Shown in pieces: positions 42,868 through 49,544 of a DNA stretch of 49,544 bases. Where the stretch lies: assembly GCA_028278205.1 (NCBI GenBank), contig JANQES010000026.1, positions 1 through 49,544 on the forward strand, in the 5' to 3' direction. Within the stretch, counting starts at the first letter, position 1, and each line of letters begins with the position of its first letter. The DNA comes from Rhodothermales bacterium. GTDB taxonomy: Bacteria; Bacteroidota; Rhodothermia; Rhodothermales; Bin80. The notes beneath the pieces were generated by a model. The model was given only the letters and a program-made list of their open reading frames with translations. It was not told where the DNA came from and did not search any database. Position numbers and translations under genes: made by a program.

Positions 42868-45210
42868 ATGCGTCAGTTTCACCTTTCTTCCGACGACCTC
42901 GCCACCCGCGCCGACAACGAAGAGGCCGCGCTGATTCTCCAGGGGCTCAACCCTGCCCAACAAGAAGCCGTGCAGGCTACCGACGGCCCCGTGATGATCA
43001 TCGCCGGGCCGGGCTCCGGCAAGACGCGGACGCTCACCCATCGCATTGCCTATTTGTTGGCTACCGGCAAGGCGCGGGCCTATCAGATCCTGGCGCTTAC
43101 CTTTACCAACAAGGCCGCGCGCGAGATGAAAGAGCGCGTCCACAAGCTCGTCGAGGGCGATGCGGCCAAAGGCATGTGGATGGGCACGTTCCACGCCACC
43201 TTCGCCCGCCTGCTGCGCCGCGACGGCGAGCACATCGGCTTTACGAGCGATTTCTCGATCTACGACACCGACGACACCGAACGCCTGCTGCGCTCCCTGA
43301 TGGAACGCTACAACGTCGATAAAAAACAGTTCAGCCCACGCTCGATACGAGGGCTCATCTCCAGCGCCAAAAACCAGATGGTCTCGCCCGAAGCCTATAC
43401 CAAGATAGCGGCCACGCAGGCGCAGGAGAAGGCAGCGTTGCTCTACAGGCCGTATCAGCAAGCCCTCCGCCGCGCCAACGCCCTCGACTTCGACGACCTC
43501 CTGCTCAAACCCATCGAACTCTTCGAGAAAGAGCCGGAGATCCTCAACAAATACCAGCAACGCTGGTCGTACATCCACATCGACGAATACCAGGATACCA
43601 ACCACGCGCAGTATATCCTCGCCAAACAACTCGCTGCGCGTCACAAAAACATCTGCGTCGTCGGCGACGATGCGCAGAGCATCTATGCTTTTCGCGGCGC
43701 CGACATCGGCAACATCCTCTCGTTCCAGCGCGACTATCCCGGCGCGACGGTCGTGCGGCTGGAGCAGAATTATCGATCCACCAAAAAAATCCTCCGCCTC
43801 GCCGATTCGATCATCAAAAACAACAAAGATCAACTCGAAAAAGAACTCTGGACCGAAAACCGCGACGGCGACCACGTCGTGTTGATGGAGGCGCTTTCGG
43901 AAAAAGACGAGGCGCAAAAAGCCGAACGCATGATCCGCGACCTGCGCGCGCGCGGCGGCTATTCGTATCGTGACTTCGCCGTGCTCTACCGGACCAACGC
44001 GCAGAGCCGCTCGCTCGAAGAGGCGCTCCGGCGAGGTGGGATCCCGTACCGCGTCATCGGGGGCGTGTCGTTTTATCAGCGTAAAGAGATCAAAGATGCG
44101 CTGGCGTATCTGCGGCTGCTGGTCAATCCCAACGACGTGGCGAGCCTGCGGCGCGTTATCAATTATCCGACGCGCGGTATCGGGCTGAAGACGCAGGAGA
44201 CGATTTTCGAGTATGCCCGGCGCGAGGGCATCGGCCCGTGGCAGGCTATCGAACAGGTCGAGCAGATGGGGTTGCCGAGGCGGGCGCAAAACGCCGTCGT
44301 CTCGTTTCGTTTTTTGATCGCCAAACACGCTTCGAAAGCGGCCAGCCACGGCGCCGACGAGGTGGCACGGGGGCTGATTCAGGAGACGGGCATCCTGCAA
44401 GAGTTGCGCAAGGAGAACACGCCGGAAGGGCTGATGCGCTGGGAAAACGTGCAAGAACTCATCAACGCCATCGCTGAATTTACCACGAATGCGGGCGAGG
44501 AGGGCACGCTCAGCGCCTTCCTGCAAGAAGTGTCGCTGCTGACCGACGCCGACGCCGAAACCGACGATCCCAACCGCGTCACGCTGATGACGCTGCATGC
44601 CTCGAAGGGGCTGGAGTTTCCGGCGGTCTTCATCGCGGGGCTGGAGGAAGGGCTCTTTCCGCTGGCGATGGCGACGCAGGATCCGAAGGAGTTGGAGGAA
44701 GAACGGCGGCTCTTCTACGTGGGCGCCACGCGGGCGCAAGAGTACCTCTACCTGGCGCACGCTCGCAGCCGCTATCGCTACGGCGAGCAGATGGCCTGCA
44801 TCCCCAGTCGCTTCCTCGACGAGATCGACCCCGACGTCGTCCGCACCGAAGCCGGCACGTCGTACCAGACGCGCTCCGACCGCTTCCAGGCCTCTTCGGG
44901 CGATACGTTCTCCTACGACCGCGTCGATCCGCATTATTACCGCAAATCGCTACGCAGCAGCCCGAAGAAGCGCAGAAACACGGCACCCAAACGCAGCGCG
45001 CCCGCGCCGGGCGAACGCCGCGTGGTCTACGACGAAGGCGCCGCCGAGATCGTCCCCGGCATCCGTGTCGAGCATCCGATCTTCGGCGAAGGCAAGGTCA
45101 TCTCGATGGAAGGCCGCGGCGAGCAGACCAAAGCCGTCGTGTTCTTCGGCGGGGACATCGGGCAGAAGAAGCTGATGCTGCGCTTCGCCAAGCTGCGGCG
45201 GATTGATTGA
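42868..45210 (+). CDS. pcrA: UvrD/PcrA/Rep-type DNA helicase
   Basis: A 780-residue superfamily 1A helicase, 3'-to-5', acting in excision repair, replication restart and removal of RecA filaments. Motifs: Q motif LNPAQQEAV, Walker A AGPGSGKT (46-53), motif Ia ALTFTNKAA, Walker B DEYQDTN, motif III VVGDDAQSIYAFRGAD, motif IV QNYRSTKKIL, motif V TLHASKGLEFPAVF and motif VI VGATRAQEYLYL. The C-terminal 60 residues (GIRVEHPIFGEGKVI) form the Tudor-like RNA polymerase-binding domain seen in PcrA, preceded by a basic linker. Confidence 0.93.
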   Translation: MRQFHLSSDDLATRADNEEAALILQGLNPAQQEAVQATDGPVMIIAGPGSGKTRTLTHRIAYLLATGKARAYQILALTFTNKAAREMKERVHKLVEGDAAKGMWMGTFHATFARLLRRDGEHIGFTSDFSIYDTDDTERLLRSLMERYNVDKKQFSPRSIRGLISSAKNQMVSPEAYTKIAATQAQEKAALLYRPYQQALRRANALDFDDLLLKPIELFEKEPEILNKYQQRWSYIHIDEYQDTNHAQYILAKQLAARHKNICVVGDDAQSIYAFRGADIGNILSFQRDYPGATVVRLEQNYRSTKKILRLADSIIKNNKDQLEKELWTENRDGDHVVLMEALSEKDEAQKAERMIRDLRARGGYSYRDFAVLYRTNAQSRSLEEALRRGGIPYRVIGGVSFYQRKEIKDALAYLRLLVNPNDVASLRRVINYPTRGIGLKTQETIFEYARREGIGPWQAIEQVEQMGLPRRAQNAVVSFRFLIAKHASKAASHGADEVARGLIQETGILQELRKENTPEGLMRWENVQELINAIAEFTTNAGEEGTLSAFLQEVSLLTDADAETDDPNRVTLMTLHASKGLEFPAVFIAGLEEGLFPLAMATQDPKELEEERRLFYVGATRAQEYLYLAHARSRYRYGEQMACIPSRFLDEIDPDVVRTEAGTSYQTRSDRFQASSGDTFSYDRVDPHYYRKSLRSSPKKRRNTAPKRSAPAPGERRVVYDEGAAEIVPGIRVEHPIFGEGKVISMEGRGEQTKAVVFFGGDIGQKKLMLRFAKLRRID

Positions 45211-45315
45211 GGATTGATGAATCGGAAAGCCGGGGAGTCGGAGCGGTTTGGATCGAAGCTGTTTTCCGATAGTTTGAAAGAAGCAGATCGTTGGTGGCAT
45301 TGGGCGGTGATCTCC

Positions 45316-45431
45316 AGCCCCGCCCGGCGATAAATCACCGGGCTCAGCAGCGCAAGGACGCTGAAGCGCCCTGTTTTAGCCCCTTTGGGGCTTTAGCCGG
45401 TGAGCTCGGTCCTTCAGGGCCGGGCGGAGGT
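45316..45431. repeat. GC-rich interspersed palindrome (REP-like)
   Basis: CCCCGCCCGGCGATAAATCA with CCGGGC forms one end and GGGCCGGGCGGAGG the other; inside, AGCCCC-TTT-GGGGCT is a perfect hairpin. It fits the style of common intergenic elements with CCCGGCGATAAAT arms. It lies between two convergent genes and could terminate both. Confidence 0.6.
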
Positions 45432-45437
45432 GCGGGT

Positions 45438-46214
45438 TTACTCATCCTTCAATTCAATACCCGTCGCGCCCAGCACCGCCATTGTCTTCGCATCCTGCGC
45501 GTAGGCGATCAGCGAGGCGTTTTCGAGGGTCAAATCTTTGGGCAAGAGGAGCGGCACCTTGCCGTAGCCGGCCTCCAGCGTTTCGAACACGCGGACGACG
45601 TTGTCGTGCGCCAGCGTCCGCCCCGTGTTTTCGCCGCGCGTCACGTTCTGCGACAGCCCGCGCTCGACGACGGCCAGATGCACGACGGCGCCGGCGGGGA
45701 GGTCTTCGGCGGCGTAGCTTGCCAGCAACACGCCCTCCGCCGTCACCGGCGAGACGCCCAGGGCCAGCGTCACCGAGGCGTTTTGCCGGAGCGCTTCGGC
45801 GAGATGGCGCCGCGCCTTCGAAGCGTCTGAGCCGACGAACGCGCGGCGCCCGTTGACAATCATCTGGGGCGTATAGACCGTCTCGCCGAGCGTCTGGCTG
45901 TAGGCCCGCTGCCGCGCTGAAAAGGCAGCGTCGCTGTACGGATCGGCCCAGCCCAGGTAGTTCCAGTAATCGACGTGGAAGGAGAGCGTGAAGACCGCCT
46001 CGCTGTTCTTGCGGGCTTCGGCAGCCAGGCGTGCCAGCAGGCGGTCGGCAGGCGGGCAACTCGAACAGCCTTCCGACGTGAACAACTCGACGACGGCTAC
46101 GGGCGCGGCCTCGCCCGGCGGAACAACAACTTCGGGAGCCGGCTTCGGCAGCATACGCCAGGCCACGACGGCCACGCCGAAAAGGAGGATGAGCAGGACG
46201 AGTAGGCGAGTCAT
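45438..46214 (-). CDS. DUF1223 thioredoxin-fold protein
   Basis: A 258-residue protein with one N-terminal membrane anchor (LLVLLILLFGVAVVAW) and a periplasmic DUF1223 domain. The family signature is complete: VVELFTSEGCSSCPPADRLL with the CSSC redox pair, VDYWNYLGWADPYS, and VYTPQMIVNGRRAFVGSD. Members are thought to have a thioredoxin-like fold, but no activity is established. ATG 46214 follows just after the arm of a heptad-repeat hairpin, so translation starts without a Shine-Dalgarno. Confidence 0.9.
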   Translation of the reverse strand: MTRLLVLLILLFGVAVVAWRMLPKPAPEVVVPPGEAAPVAVVELFTSEGCSSCPPADRLLARLAAEARKNSEAVFTLSFHVDYWNYLGWADPYSDAAFSARQRAYSQTLGETVYTPQMIVNGRRAFVGSDASKARRHLAEALRQNASVTLALGVSPVTAEGVLLASYAAEDLPAGAVVHLAVVERGLSQNVTRGENTGRTLAHDNVVRVFETLEAGYGKVPLLLPKDLTLENASLIAYAQDAKTMAVLGATGIELKDE

Positions 46215-46366
46215 CTGGTTTCTGATTTTAGATTTTGGATTGTTGATCTGACGTGGATCTGGCATCCGAAAAAGTCGCGACGGTTGGAACCGTTGAGGCT
46301 TTTTCGGATGCTGCATAAGGATCGGCAAGCACCCAATCCAAAATCCAAAATCTAAAATCCAAAATT
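46215..46366. repeat. Heptad-word inverted repeat (GATTTTGGATT family), copy 4
   Basis: Left arm (46221-46242): CTGATTTTAGATTTTGGATT. Right arm (46334-46366): CAATCCAAAATCCAAAATCT then AAAATCCAAAATT. The loop contains CCGAAAAAGTC (46266-46276) and hairpin ACGGTT-GG-AACCGT, then CTTTTTCGGAT closing an outer stem, and GGATCGG. The CCGAAAAAGTC hairpin and GGATCGG are shared with copy 1, 29 kb away. Confidence 0.75.
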
Positions 46367-46404
46367 TCCTTACACCCGGTTTTCGAGCTATAAGTAGGTC
46401 TTAG

Positions 46405-46450
46405 CCGGGCCGATGTTACGCCCAATGATTCATTCTGCCCTAACAGCCTC
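46405..46450 (+). promoter_or_regulatory. crcB leader with fluoride-riboswitch-like features (weak)
   Basis: The leader has GGGC (46407-46410), CGATGTTAC, GCCC (46420-46423), a short AATG-ATT-CATT stem, and TAACA (46441-46445) that can pair with TGTTA in the first loop. The stem-plus-GATG loop and a pseudoknot are features of the fluoride riboswitch, but the conserved CTGATGRCY segment is not clear. Listed because of its place before crcB; it needs a covariance search to settle. Confidence 0.3.
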
Positions 46451-46466
46451 GGAGACCTCGAATATT

Positions 46467-46496
46467 TTTAGAAATTCGATTCATCGAATTTCTAAA
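46467..46496. promoter_or_regulatory. 14-bp perfect palindrome upstream of crcB
   Basis: TTTAGAAATTCGAT (46467-46480), TC, ATCGAATTTCTAAA (46483-46496). A perfect palindrome with a two-base centre is more like a protein-binding operator than a hairpin terminator, and no U-tract follows. It ends about 60 bp before the crcB ATG. Confidence 0.4.
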
Positions 46497-46557
46497 GTCC
46501 GTGAGTGGTAGCATTTTCTCCCTTCCTGCGAAAAAACTATCTCAAAGGGCGCGATTT

Positions 46558-46935
46558 ATGTATCAGATTTTGCTTGTGGCTCTGGGCGGTGCGTTGGGCG
46601 CGGCGACGCGTTACGGCGCCAGCGTCTGGGCGATGCGGTTGTGGCAAGAGCCGGCGGTGCTCAGCACGTGGATCGTCAACCTCGCCGGGTGCCTGCTCAT
46701 CGGCATGCTCGCGCCGATGCTGGGCCGCGTCGGGCTGGCCGACGAGTTGCAGTTTTTCCTGATCGTCGGCTTTCTGGGGTCGCTGACGACGTTCTCGACG
46801 TTCAGCCTGGAGACCGTCGTGCTCTGGCAAGAAGGCCTCAGCGCGATGGCGCTCGTCAACGCCGTCGGCAGCGTCGTGCTGGGGCTGGTCTTCGTCTGGA
46901 TCGGGTTACATCTGAGCCGGGCGCTACTTGGCTGA
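46558..46935 (+). CDS. crcB: Fluoride efflux channel CrcB/Fluc
   Basis: A 125-residue membrane protein with four segments, the fluoride-selective channel subunit that dimerises in antiparallel fashion. Family motifs: GGALGAATRYG at the start, LAGCLLIGML in place of the common NxxGCFxxG, and GFLGSLTTFSTFSLE, which carries the Phe and Thr residues of the fluoride pore. ATG 46558 gives the normal length; the longer frame from 46501 runs into the leader. Single copy here, consistent with a homodimer. Confidence 0.92.
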   Translation: MYQILLVALGGALGAATRYGASVWAMRLWQEPAVLSTWIVNLAGCLLIGMLAPMLGRVGLADELQFFLIVGFLGSLTTFSTFSLETVVLWQEGLSAMALVNAVGSVVLGLVFVWIGLHLSRALLG

Positions 46936-46940
46936 ACGAT

Positions 46941-47402
46941 TCAGTTCAACCGTTCGATGGCTTCGCGCAAGGGCTTGCCACACTTTTCGGGAATGATTTT
47001 GAAATGTCTTCCTTTGAAGGACACTTTGTTGTCGTCTAGCTTTTTCCGTGCAGAGGTTTCGAGTCTTTTGCTGTAGAGGAAGTGATACCAGCGCGTGTTT
47101 TTCTCGGCAATTCCACACTGGCTAAGAATGTCAAACGCCTTTCGCGTGCCGTTTGTGAGTTGTTCTACTACCTTGCTCACATCCACATACTTGCTTTTCA
47201 ATTCCACCAGCGCGATGGTGTATTTGCCGTTTTCGAAGAGAAAAATGAGACAATCGCATATGCTCTCCTCTTCGCGCACGAGTTTTTCGCCTTTTAGCAC
47301 TACCCGGTTGGGGATCTGACGCAGGTTCGCGGAGCATCCTTGCTCGCGGCACTGCTTCTGCAATGCGTGTTTAAAGTGTCGCTCAATGCAATCGATTGAC
47401 AT
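46941..47402 (-). CDS. Small PD-(D/E)xK-like protein, partner of the upstream AAA ATPase
   Basis: A 153-residue protein I do not recognise as a named family. A conserved-looking core reads D50 followed by a hydrophobic strand and then VELKSK (Glu67, Lys69), with Gln81 in VEQL of the next helix. This spacing (D, about 16 residues, ExK, then a helix) is the PD-(D/E)xK nuclease pattern. It starts only 12 bp after the ATPase stop, so the two form an operon. Cysteine content is high (five or more) and could suggest a metal site. Nuclease activity is an inference. Confidence 0.6.
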   Translation of the reverse strand: MSIDCIERHFKHALQKQCREQGCSANLRQIPNRVVLKGEKLVREEESICDCLIFLFENGKYTIALVELKSKYVDVSKVVEQLTNGTRKAFDILSQCGIAEKNTRWYHFLYSKRLETSARKKLDDNKVSFKGRHFKIIPEKCGKPLREAIERLN

Positions 47403-47414
47403 CAGCTTGACGCG

Positions 47415-48707
47415 CTACCCTACGTTGCCGTTACCGAGTTCATAGTGCAAGCGAAGACCTTCTTCATAGAGCGAATTGTAGACATCCGTAAAATCCTCCT
47501 GGGGAATGCCATCCTCATCGATCTCTATCGGATAGATTTTGTGCCCGGTGCCTCTGGGATTGGGATCGGGCCGAAACGCGTACGCAGCCACTTCACCGGC
47601 TTCGAGGTACACGTCTTTTTCATAGGGGAATTTTGACCGGCGCTTGCTGGGCTTCACCTGGCTCAGTTGGATGAAATTGCTGAACTGCTCTAGCAGATAC
47701 TCGCTGTGCGTAGTCAGCAACAAATGCACCCCTCTTCGCACGAGCTTGACGAGAAACTCCGCCAGAATCCGCTGATTCTGCGGATGCAAATGCGCCTCCG
47801 GCTCCTCGATGATCAACAAACTGCCCGGCTCGACCTTGTACTTCGTGTACAAAAACAACGGCGCAAGCTCCGAGACGGTGGAGGAGGCCCTGTGTAGCGG
47901 GATGTTTGTTTCTCTGAATTGGAATTGAATCTCCGGGTATAAAAGATCTCCATTGGCTGGAATTACAATATTGCCTCGTAATAATTTCTGCTCGAAGTCC
48001 TCAGTCAATTCATATAGCGATCCTGGTTTATCTTCCAGTGTGAGAATCGATGATATAAAGTCAGACACCACGCCGGATAACCTTGGTATTTCCAGCCTTT
48101 TTTCGAGCCCAACAAAGGGTGCTCTTTCGATAAAACCTGCGGCAAGCGCTTTGTGACCTTGAAGGATACCTGATCGGGCTGCGGGAAGGTAAAGGCTTGG
48201 CGTTGTGTGCGTATAAACATCATTTATATTCACATCGATTCTTGGATGGCAAAAAGACTTGAGTTCAAACCCCTTACTGAGATGTGATAAAGATATACTA
48301 ATTGTATTGAGAGTCAGGTCTAGGGAAGATGATCTGGAATCTATACGTCTAAGATCACGAATTGGCGAGGCGAAGAGCCTTGATATCTCATATCCCAGAC
48401 GTTCTTCATAAAAGTATGATATAAACGTCCTCAGTATTTCATGTCTACTCTCTTGCGCTTCGTCTACTAGTTCGATAAATGTCTCATACAGTGTTTTATA
48501 TAGCCCGCTTGCTATTTTGCTTGCTTTTTCTCTGAGCGATGTAGGAAGGGAGGGGGAAGATCTAGGAGCATTAATAATCCCATGCGTCAGCATCGCTGCG
48601 TAGGATTTGCCGGTGTTGTTGGGGCCGATGAAGATGGTCAGCGGCTTGAGTTCGAAGCTTCCGCTCGTGATGGGGCCGAAGTTTTTTATGTCGAGCTTGA
48701 GCGGCAT
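47415..48707 (-). CDS. AAA family ATPase of the OLD/AAA_15 type
   Basis: A 430-residue ABC-like ATPase. Residues 1-40 have LKLDIKNFGPITSGSFELKP and Walker A GPNNTGKS (28-35); residues 171-185 (LYLPAARSGIL) are a typical AAA_15/AAA_21 strand; SSTVSELAPL (275-284) is the signature; LLIIEEPEAHLHP (297-309) is Walker B; TTHSEYLL (332-339) is the H-loop. Residues 45-170 form a variable inserted region. There is no TOPRIM domain, unlike OLD nucleases. The middle (48.0-48.6 kb) is much more AT-rich than neighbouring genes, which suggests transfer. It probably gates the small partner protein encoded downstream. Confidence 0.85.
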   Translation of the reverse strand: MPLKLDIKNFGPITSGSFELKPLTIFIGPNNTGKSYAAMLTHGIINAPRSSPSLPTSLREKASKIASGLYKTLYETFIELVDEAQESRHEILRTFISYFYEERLGYEISRLFASPIRDLRRIDSRSSSLDLTLNTISISLSHLSKGFELKSFCHPRIDVNINDVYTHTTPSLYLPAARSGILQGHKALAAGFIERAPFVGLEKRLEIPRLSGVVSDFISSILTLEDKPGSLYELTEDFEQKLLRGNIVIPANGDLLYPEIQFQFRETNIPLHRASSTVSELAPLFLYTKYKVEPGSLLIIEEPEAHLHPQNQRILAEFLVKLVRRGVHLLLTTHSEYLLEQFSNFIQLSQVKPSKRRSKFPYEKDVYLEAGEVAAYAFRPDPNPRGTGHKIYPIEIDEDGIPQEDFTDVYNSLYEEGLRLHYELGNGNVG

Positions 48708-48949
48708 TCACGTCAAATCATAGTGAGCGTTTTTGGGGTTTAGATATCTGGTACTTCCTAATCATAAAACAGTTTAATCGGTTTGCCAAACTATGTTCTT
48801 CTCCCAATAAACAACAGCGTGACATAATCGTTGCATTTCACTATACTATCACCCTATCCCTCATGAATTTGGACAGGGAAAACCGTTGAGCGCCCTCGGC
48901 ATTCAAGACAGCAACACCATTCCATCACCGTCCAGCGTCAAAATTCATA

Positions 48950-49396
48950 ATGCCTGAATCCGCTTTCCGTACACCGGTCGATATCCTGTTGGTCGAGGAT
49001 AATACGAACCACGTCTTGCTCCTGCGGCGTGTGCTGGAGGAGAGCCGGATGCGGACGACGATTCACGTGGCTGAAAGTGGCGAAGACGCCCTCCGTTTTT
49101 TGCGCAGAGAACCACCTCACGAACAGGCCCGGCGGCCTCAACTCATCTTGCTCGACCTCTACCTGCCGGGCCTCGAAGGCTTAGCCGTGCTGAAGACGCT
49201 CAACCAGGATCCGGCCCTGCGTTCCATCCCCGTGCTCATCCTCACCACCTCTGATGTTCCCGAAGACGTCGTGGCGGCCTACGACGAAGGCGCGCGGGCT
49301 TTCATCACCAAACCCACCGACCTCGAAGTCTTCGAAACCGTCGTCCAGTCCATCGAAGCCTTCTGGCTCAAGATCGCCCAACTGCCGGTGGATTGA
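48950..49396 (+). CDS. Single-domain response regulator (Rcp1/CheY-like)
   Basis: A 148-residue receiver-only protein. The acidic pocket is Glu16/Asp17 (VEDNTN), phospho-acceptor Asp69 in LILLDLYLP, Thr100 and Lys121 (ITKPTD). The sequence EEDNTNHVLLLRRVL-like start and the long alpha-4 region match regulators paired with bacteriophytochrome or hybrid kinases, but there is no output domain. It probably passes a phosphate to or from a partner encoded beyond the window. Upstream 48708-48949 is AT-rich and non-coding. Confidence 0.9.
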   Translation: MPESAFRTPVDILLVEDNTNHVLLLRRVLEESRMRTTIHVAESGEDALRFLRREPPHEQARRPQLILLDLYLPGLEGLAVLKTLNQDPALRSIPVLILTTSDVPEDVVAAYDEGARAFITKPTDLEVFETVVQSIEAFWLKIAQLPVD

Positions 49397-49436
49397 GGGT
49401 GGGTCACTGGTCATTAGTCACTGGTCACTGGTTGAG
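49397..49436. repeat. Heptad-word tandem repeat (GGTCACT family), single arm
   Basis: GGTCACT, GGTCATT, AGTCACT, GGTCACT, GGTT follow the stop of the response regulator. It has the phase of the other repeats but no complementary arm in the 100 bases to the window end, so it is a lone arm or its partner lies beyond. Confidence 0.55.
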
Positions 49437-49519
49437 GTCAAGGCCACCAGCCCTTTCAAGGTGTTCATGAGCGGTTGTAAGTTAGGGATTCGCTTGTCCC
49501 CAACTCAGCCTACACTACC

Positions 49520-49544
49520 ATGCTCAGCCAGATTTTCCAACCCT
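49520..49544 (+). CDS. Possible start of a further gene, cut by the window end
   Basis: ATG at 49520 opens a frame reading MLSQIFQP up to the window edge. A gene is likely here by spacing, and a sensor kinase would fit after the response regulator, but eight codons cannot support a call. Confidence 0.25.

Noticed and set aside
42859..44934. A 691-codon minus-strand frame opposite pcrA
   Set aside because: Shadow of the helicase gene; no recognisable motifs.
46405..46450. A confident fluoride riboswitch call
   Set aside because: The first stem fits but the CTGATGRCY core cannot be aligned with confidence; kept only as a weak regulatory feature.

Overview
The window looks like chromosomal DNA of a free-living, GC-rich member of the Rhodothermota (Rhodothermales, near Rhodothermus and Salinibacter). 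The clearest marker is a one-piece tmRNA whose tag reads ANDYSYAMAA, the type I associate with that group. Other support comes from a 31-residue COX24/mS38-like ribosomal protein, DUF5916 and FecR/TonB-receptor families, many lipoproteins, and weak Shine-Dalgarno signals. This assignment is an inference; no 16S or ribosomal operon is present. I see no prophage, integrase or CRISPR array.

Layout. 1-3.7 kb: a co-directional envelope set (DoxX, Kelch lipoprotein, haem-motif/beta-propeller protein, lipoprotein). 3.8-7.4 kb: a DUF5916 outer-membrane protein, a 112-bp MITE-like element and a PhoB-type regulator. 7.5-12.9 kb: an acetate/acyl-CoA module (truncated universal stress protein, ADP-forming CoA ligase fused to a PatZ-like acetyltransferase, AMP-forming CoA synthetase, acyl carrier protein). 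13-15.6 kb: ssrA, a lipoprotein, a possible structured RNA between two terminators, a decayed copy of a hydrolase 3' end, and the intact hydrolase. 15.8-26.5 kb: housekeeping genes (COX24-like protein, YtxH, YaaA, uridine kinase, YbaK, CoaX, BirA, TPR protein, inositol monophosphatase, a degenerate sensor kinase, FabI). 26.6-32.1 kb: M1 peptidase, L,D-transpeptidase, methyltransferase and two NfeD proteins. 32.3-37.8 kb: an iron-uptake-like signalling set (TonB-like lipoprotein, STN-type TonB-dependent receptor, FecR with a duplicated N-terminus, ECF sigma factor). 38-45.2 kb: ZIP transporter, NupC, a second M1 peptidase and a UvrD/PcrA helicase. 45.4-49.5 kb: DUF1223 protein, CrcB, an AAA ATPase paired with a small PD-(D/E)xK-like protein, and a receiver-only regulator.

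The most unusual signal is not a gene. About a dozen intergenic spaces hold hairpins whose arms are tandem runs of one 7- or 8-base word. The word differs from locus to locus, while the architecture is kept (tandem word, loop, complementary tandem word). Arms often reach the neighbouring stop or start codon. One loop (28.1-28.4 kb) holds the C-terminal remnant of an S23-type four-helix-bundle gene, and two distant loops share a second internal motif. They resemble the STRR repeats of cyanobacteria and may be traces of a small mobile or self-rebuilding element. The second candidate novelty is the two-gene ATPase/nuclease pair at 46.9-48.7 kb, which has the look of an uncharacterised defence module.
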